18,716 nt of DNA from Bacteroidales bacterium UBA1756 (lineage in GTDB: Bacteria > Bacteroidota > Bacteroidia > Bacteroidales > WCHB1-69), in assembly GCA_002314795.1 (NCBI GenBank), contig DCHI01000050.1:1-18716 (forward strand). Reading direction: 5' to 3'. The position numbers and the translations under genes are program-made. Shown here in pieces: positions 14,573 through 18,716 of the stretch (positions are counted from its first letter, which is position 1; each line of letters begins with the position of its first letter). The notes below the pieces were generated by a model that ran no database searches, was not told the DNA's origin, and worked only from the letters and a program-made list of their open reading frames with translations.

Positions 14573-15661
14573 TTATTGAACGACTGTGCCGCTGACATTG
14601 ATAATCTGGCTGGAATTGTTTGGAGAGTTGGAGATGACTTCGAGCGTGGCGCTGTTTTTCCCGCGGCGGCTGGATGCCTTGAACGAGAGTTCCAAATTAG
14701 CGGACTGGCCGGGTTCGATGGTCATAGAAGAAATTTTGTAGGTAAGTGCGGGAAGACTTGATTCGATTTTACGAATGACAAGAGGAGTTTTTCCTAAGTT
14801 GGAAACCTTGATGGTTTCGGTAGCCGTTGTGTTGGCGGCGATGGTGTCAAAATGGAAGTTGGTCTTGTCGAAAGAAATCTTGGGCGCTTTTTCCAAATCT
14901 TTAGGGCTTAATTTGGAGAAATCTTCATAAAGATTTACATTGAAATACAAATATTTGCGGGGTTCCAATGTGTCGTTTGTAACGATGACGGCGCGGTCTT
15001 TCAAATTGCCCCAGCTGTTGCGTTTGGAAGCATCGTATTTCAAAACGATGTAACCTTCTTGACCAGCGGGAATGTCTTCGCCAAAGCTTCTGCCAACCTC
15101 TTCAATGTATTCCGGAAGTTCCATTTTCACGTTGACGGCGCGTCCGTTTTCATAGAAGTTCTTGATTTGGAATGTGTCAATGTGGAAACCGGTGTTCTTG
15201 ACTTGGAAGCGAAGGGTGGATTCTTTTACGCGGACTTCGCCACGGCCTGACTTATAACCAGCCAACTCATACTTTGTGGGGGGGCGTTTGATGACATTAC
15301 CTTTTATAAATATAATGTAAGGAGTTGGTTGGGCAACTTCGTTGGTAGTAACTTTGATGTTCTTGTTGAACTGTCCCGGACGTCCCCACGGATCGTAAGT
15401 TGCATCGATAAAACCGGATTCGCCCGGAGCGATGGCTTCACGAGTGTAGTTGGCCGCGGTACATCCGCAGCCGGGCTTTACATTCTTCAAAATCAAAGCG
15501 CTGTCACCCACATTCTTGAATGTGAAACGAGCTGTCACTTTGCCACCTTCTTCGTGAATGTCCCCGAATTCGTGCGTCTTCTTGTCGAATTCAATTTTCG
15601 GTTGTGCCATTGCAAAAAGAACGGCAACAATCATCACTAATGATAAGATTGTCTTTTTCAT
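14573..15661 (-). CDS. Exported protein with repeated DUF1573 (Ig-like) domains
   Basis: This 362-residue protein begins with a signal peptide (MKKTILSLVMIVAVLFAMA, then QPKIEFD). I chose this ATG at 15661 because the -7 promoter lies at 15710-15717 and the signal peptide is then at the very N-terminus, whereas the open frame extends to 15712. The first domain is a clear DUF1573 unit: THEFGDI at about residue 28, FTFKNVGDSALILKNVKPGC, then the GCGC motif and PGESGFIDATYDPWGR. A middle region and a last domain (INFHFDTIAANTTATE-like start, then SNLGKTPLVIRKIESSLPAL) repeat the pattern, so two or three Ig-like modules are present. The family is abundant in Bacteroidota, probably periplasmic or surface-located, and of unknown function. 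It is monocistronic with its own promoter and terminator. Confidence 0.85.
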   Translation of the reverse strand: MKKTILSLVMIVAVLFAMAQPKIEFDKKTHEFGDIHEEGGKVTARFTFKNVGDSALILKNVKPGCGCTAANYTREAIAPGESGFIDATYDPWGRPGQFNKNIKVTTNEVAQPTPYIIFIKGNVIKRPPTKYELAGYKSGRGEVRVKESTLRFQVKNTGFHIDTFQIKNFYENGRAVNVKMELPEYIEEVGRSFGEDIPAGQEGYIVLKYDASKRNSWGNLKDRAVIVTNDTLEPRKYLYFNVNLYEDFSKLSPKDLEKAPKISFDKTNFHFDTIAANTTATETIKVSNLGKTPLVIRKIESSLPALTYKISSMTIEPGQSANLELSFKASSRRGKNSATLEVISNSPNNSSQIINVSGTVVQ

Positions 15662-15709
15662 TGATTTATGGATTTTTAGGTTCTTATTTTGCACTATACA
15701 AAACGGCGG

Positions 15710-15717
15710 CAAAGATA
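15710..15717 (-). promoter_or_regulatory. -7 promoter element of the DUF1573 gene
   Basis: On the minus strand TATCTTTG matches TAnnTTTG and lies 48 bases upstream of the ATG at 15661. A well-placed -33 element is not obvious. Confidence 0.6.
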
Positions 15718-15782
15718 CATTTTTTTTACGTTCCTTGTTCGTAAATAATAGTCATCTGATGTTAATCTTTCTGAAATATTTG

Positions 15783-15790
15783 TACTTTTG
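15783..15790 (+). promoter_or_regulatory. -7 promoter element of sppA
   Basis: TACTTTTG matches TAnnTTTG, 102 bases upstream of the sppA ATG at 15893. It diverges from the DUF1573 promoter 66 bases away. The long AT-rich leader (15800-15892) shows no clear structure. Confidence 0.5.
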
Positions 15791-15892
15791 CCGTCGCACT
15801 TTTTGATGCTTCATCATCAAGTTTATTTTTTTATCATTTTTTATAAAATATTGATTTATAATTCTTTGAATAAATTTTAAAACAATAATTAT

Positions 15893-17755
15893 ATGGCACA
15901 GAATTTAGACATTGAACAAGAAACCACATCCCAAGACGGAAAAACCAAAAAGTTTCGGTACGTGAAAGGTGAATCGGGAGCGAAGAAATTTTTTAGAGTT
16001 GTCTTCGGCTCCGCCCTCGGTTTTATTATCGCTTCCGTCGTTCTTTCGTTTCTTTCCATCATTATGCTGGTGGCCATCGTAGCCGCTGTCGATACGACAG
16101 AAGAGACGACCATCGAGTCCAACTCCGTTCTGGAACTCACCTTGAACACGCCCATTGACGAGCGTGCCACCGAGAATCCTTTCGCCGATTTGGACCTCGG
16201 TAGCTATTCTCAAACCAACACCGGTTTGGACGACATCCTCGCTTCTTTGAAAAATGCGGCGGAAGACGACCATATCAAAGGTGTTTCCTTGAACCTGTCG
16301 TCCGTGAGCGCAAGTCCGGCCTCCCTCTCCGCCATTCGCAACGCCATCGTCCAGTTCAAAAAATCGGGCAAGTTCGTCTATGCCTACAGCAATTTCCTGT
16401 CACAAGGGGCGTACTACATTGCCTCGGCTGCCGACAAGGTTTTCATCAACCCGAAAGGCGAGGTCGATTTCCGTGGTCTTGCTTTTCAAATTATGTTTTA
16501 TAAAGGACTGATTGACAAACTCGATATTGATGTGCAGGTGGTTAAATGCGGCAAATTCAAAAGTGCCGTGGAACCCTATCTTCTTGATAAAATGAGCGAA
16601 GCCAATCGTGAGCAACTTTCTGTTTTAGGTAATTCCATCTGGAAAAATATGTTGGCCGACATCGCCGCGTCGCGCAATGTGCCCGTTGAAACCATCAACA
16701 GCATCGCCGACAGTCTGACGATGATGATGGATGTTAAACAAGCCCAGAAAATGGGGATGATTGACGGACTGATGTACCCGACCGACTACCGCAATATGCT
16801 CCGGAAAGAGTTGGGCGTTGGAACCGACGAGTCTCTGAACCTCGTTTCGCTTTCCACTTACCGCAAGAGTTTTAACGTTGACCTTGGCAGCGCTTCCGAC
16901 AAAGTGGCTGTCATTTATGCCGTTGGCCAAATCATTGACGGAAAAGGAAGTGACAACGTGATTGGGGATGTGACGCTCTGCAATGAAATCCGTCGTGCAT
17001 ACAAGGATGACGATGTGAAGGCCATTGTGCTTCGTGTCAATTCTCCTGGTGGCAGTGCGCTCGCTTCCGAAATTATTTGGAGTGAGTTGGAAAAGGCCAA
17101 AGCCGCCGGAAAGAAAATCGTGACCTCTATGGGCGACTATGCTGCTTCGGGTGGCTACTATATCTCCTGTAATTCGGATGCCATTGTCGCACAGCCGAAT
17201 ACGTTGACCGGTTCCATCGGCGTTTTCGGAATGATTCCGAGTCTTCAACGCTGCCTCCAAAGCAAGTTGGGCATCACCCTGGACGTAGTCACTACCAATC
17301 CGCACGCTGATGCTTTTACGGGAATGCGTCCGATGACGGAGGAGGAATATGCTTTGATGCAGGGCAATGTTGACCGCACCTACGACACTTTCCTTACTCG
17401 CGTTTCCGTTGGCCGTAAAATGTCCAAAGCACAGGTTGACTCCATCGGACAGGGTCGCGTCTGGAGTGGCTCCGATGCTCTCGAACTTGGTCTTGTCGAT
17501 CAACTGGGCGGAATGGATGAGGCCGTTGCTTTGGCTGCGCAACTCGCTGGTATTGACAAATATGAACTGGTTTATTATCCTAAAAAAGCGAATTGGTTTG
17601 AGAAAATTCTTCTTAAAGACAAGGAAGAAAAGGAAATTTCTGCGGCCATCCGTTCCGAATTAGGAGAGCTCTACCCGACCTACGTAGCACTCAAACAAAT
17701 CACTCAAGCCAAAGGCGTGCAAGCAAGAATGCCGATGGATATTATCATCAAATAA
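15893..17755 (+). CDS. sppA: Signal peptide peptidase SppA, 67K (tandem-domain) type
   Basis: This 620-residue membrane-anchored serine protease removes and degrades leftover signal peptides at the inner membrane. One N-terminal membrane span (about residues 37-66) follows a short charged cytoplasmic part. Two tandem S49 domains follow, as in E. coli SppA. The catalytic Lys is in the first (Lys223 in GKFKSAVEPY) and the nucleophile Ser in the second (Ser419 in GDYAASGGYYIS, followed by TLTGSIGVFG). The length agrees with the 67K type (E. coli about 618). The next gene starts five bases after the stop, so the two are co-transcribed. The large open frame on the opposite strand (16625-17542) is a shadow. 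Confidence 0.95.
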   Translation: MAQNLDIEQETTSQDGKTKKFRYVKGESGAKKFFRVVFGSALGFIIASVVLSFLSIIMLVAIVAAVDTTEETTIESNSVLELTLNTPIDERATENPFADLDLGSYSQTNTGLDDILASLKNAAEDDHIKGVSLNLSSVSASPASLSAIRNAIVQFKKSGKFVYAYSNFLSQGAYYIASAADKVFINPKGEVDFRGLAFQIMFYKGLIDKLDIDVQVVKCGKFKSAVEPYLLDKMSEANREQLSVLGNSIWKNMLADIAASRNVPVETINSIADSLTMMMDVKQAQKMGMIDGLMYPTDYRNMLRKELGVGTDESLNLVSLSTYRKSFNVDLGSASDKVAVIYAVGQIIDGKGSDNVIGDVTLCNEIRRAYKDDDVKAIVLRVNSPGGSALASEIIWSELEKAKAAGKKIVTSMGDYAASGGYYISCNSDAIVAQPNTLTGSIGVFGMIPSLQRCLQSKLGITLDVVTTNPHADAFTGMRPMTEEEYALMQGNVDRTYDTFLTRVSVGRKMSKAQVDSIGQGRVWSGSDALELGLVDQLGGMDEAVALAAQLAGIDKYELVYYPKKANWFEKILLKDKEEKEISAAIRSELGELYPTYVALKQITQAKGVQARMPMDIIIK

Positions 17756-17760
17756 TAACT

Positions 17761-18543
17761 ATGTTCTCTACCTTTTTATATATAATGATGGCGATTGCCG
17801 CCGTCGTGTTCGTTTCTCTTTACTTTGTGGAAGCCGGTTACGGAATGTTGGTTTCCTCCCGTTGGGGAAAATTGATTAACAACAAAGTGGCGTGGTTCTT
17901 TATGGAAGTTCCCGTTTTCGCTGCAATGGTCGTCCTTTGGCTGTTGTCTCCGGAAAAGTTCAACTTGGTGCCGCTTGTCTTCTTCATTATTTTTCAGACG
18001 CATTACTTTCAACGGGTTTTCATTTTCCCGTTTTTAATGAAAGGAAACAGCAAGATGCCCATCGGAATTATGCTGATGGGAGTCTGTTTCAATTTCCTGA
18101 ACGCACTTATGCAAGGATATTGGATTTTCTTTGAATCCTTTAACCAAAACTACACTGTTTTCGGTTTGACTTACAATAATGTTGAATGGTTGTGGTCCCC
18201 GTGGTTCCTTGTCGGATTGGCTATTTTCCTTTTCGGTTTTGTGACTAATTTGCACTCGGACTTCATTATCCGTCATTTGCGGAAGGATCCGTCAGATACC
18301 AAGCATTACCTTCCCCAAGGAGGAATGTTCCGTTTTGTCACTTCGGCGAACTATCTCGGGGAGCTGATGGAGTGGCTCGGTTTCGCCATTCTTACGTGGT
18401 CATTGGCTGGCTTGGTCTTCTTTATTTGGACGGCGGCCAATCTTGTGCCGCGGGCCAATACGCTCTATCACAAGTATGAGAAGGAGTTTGGAGAAGAGAT
18501 GCGAGGACGAAACTTGAAACGCGTGATTCCGTTTGTTTACTAA
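17761..18543 (+). CDS. Steroid 5-alpha-reductase (SRD5A) family membrane protein
   Basis: This 260-residue polytopic membrane protein, with about six or seven hydrophobic segments, belongs to the 3-oxo-5-alpha-steroid 4-dehydrogenase family. The family's diagnostic C-terminus is intact: NYLGELMEWLGFA from Asn197, then WTAANLVPRA, YHKYEKEF and RVIPFVY. Glu49 (FFMEVP) and Tyr82 in THYFQR align by pattern with the active-site Glu and Tyr of SRD5A2. Members reduce a C=C bond conjugated to a ketone using NADPH. Gut Bacteroidota homologues are known to act on steroid hormones, but the native substrate here is unknown. It follows sppA by five bases and is ended by a terminator. The length is normal. 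Confidence 0.88.
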   Translation: MFSTFLYIMMAIAAVVFVSLYFVEAGYGMLVSSRWGKLINNKVAWFFMEVPVFAAMVVLWLLSPEKFNLVPLVFFIIFQTHYFQRVFIFPFLMKGNSKMPIGIMLMGVCFNFLNALMQGYWIFFESFNQNYTVFGLTYNNVEWLWSPWFLVGLAIFLFGFVTNLHSDFIIRHLRKDPSDTKHYLPQGGMFRFVTSANYLGELMEWLGFAILTWSLAGLVFFIWTAANLVPRANTLYHKYEKEFGEEMRGRNLKRVIPFVY

Positions 18544-18561
18544 CAATAAAATGATTGCATT

Positions 18562-18592
18562 AAAAGGGAGACTTGAATGGTCTCCTTTTTTT
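18562..18592 (+). terminator. Rho-independent terminator of the sppA operon
   Basis: GGAGAC (18567-18572) pairs with GTCTCC (18580-18585). The stem is extended by a run of A pairing with T on the outside, and the T-rich tract TTTTTTT follows. Confidence 0.85.
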
Positions 18593-18670
18593 GTTTTCCG
18601 CATTGGGACACCTATTTTTAGGATTCCGCACGATATTATTTTTCACCAACGGATATCCTGATTTTTTTTC

Positions 18671-18704
18671 GTTCATTTTCTTTACTCGCATAAAGAAAAC
18701 GAAC
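18671..18704. repeat. Near-perfect inverted repeat at the window end
   Basis: GTTCATTTTCTTT (18671-18683) pairs with AAAGAAAACGAAC (18692-18704) at 12 of 13 positions around an 8-base loop. The sequence goes on as CAAAAGAAAG. It looks like one of the TTTCTTT-rich palindromic repeats scattered in many genomes. The window ends 12 bases later, so its full extent cannot be judged. Confidence 0.5.
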
Positions 18705-18716
18705 CAAAAGAAAGTG

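Noticed and set aside
16625..17542. 305-codon open frame on the minus strand
   Set aside because: It lies wholly antisense to sppA, a confidently identified gene, and its translation shows no recognisable domain. It is a shadow produced by codon bias.

Overview
The window reads as a chromosomal segment from a member of the Bacteroidota, most likely Bacteroidales. The evidence is the repeated TAnnTTTG promoter element ahead of several genes, the lack of clear Shine-Dalgarno sequences, and typical phylum genes: a FucP/GluP-type sugar permease, a fused CcsB/CcsA-like cytochrome c assembly protein, a DUF1573 lipid-face protein with a CGC motif, and the yceD-rpmF pair. I see no rRNA, tRNA, CRISPR array or intact insertion sequence.

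Left part (1-5611), plus strand, housekeeping: a MmcQ/YjbR protein; a 778-base gap holding hairpins and a probable decayed coding fragment; the sugar permease; ridA with a good terminator; and a YfcE-type phosphoesterase followed closely by the CcsBA-like protein.

Middle part (about 5793-12296), accessory or defence-like. On the minus strand lies a parD-like antitoxin gene whose partner is not a normal parE. The first ~45 codons of ParE run in frame into a membrane segment and a complete-looking transglutaminase-like domain. Diverging from it is a three-gene, tightly coupled restriction-modification operon: a small SAM-motif protein without the NPPY motif, an Eco57I-like adenine methyltransferase with NPPY and a Cys-rich insertion, and an 847-residue helicase with an N-terminal GIY-YIG (T5orf172-like) nuclease domain. 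Its ~270-base leader contains a chain of strong hairpins. One 6-base segment can pair with either of two partners, and the last hairpin carries the start codon in its loop. The specificity region of the methyltransferase is visibly more AT-rich than its flanks. A seven-copy 9-bp tandem repeat sits at the right edge of the island.

Right part (12392-18716), housekeeping again: a minus-strand operon yceD-rpmF-rdgB-membrane protein (Mpv17-like); a minus-strand three-repeat DUF1573 protein with its own promoter and terminator; then a plus-strand sppA (67K-type signal peptide peptidase) followed by a steroid 5-alpha-reductase family membrane protein and a terminator. The most notable items are the ParE-transglutaminase chimera and the structured, possibly switching leader RNA of the restriction-modification operon.
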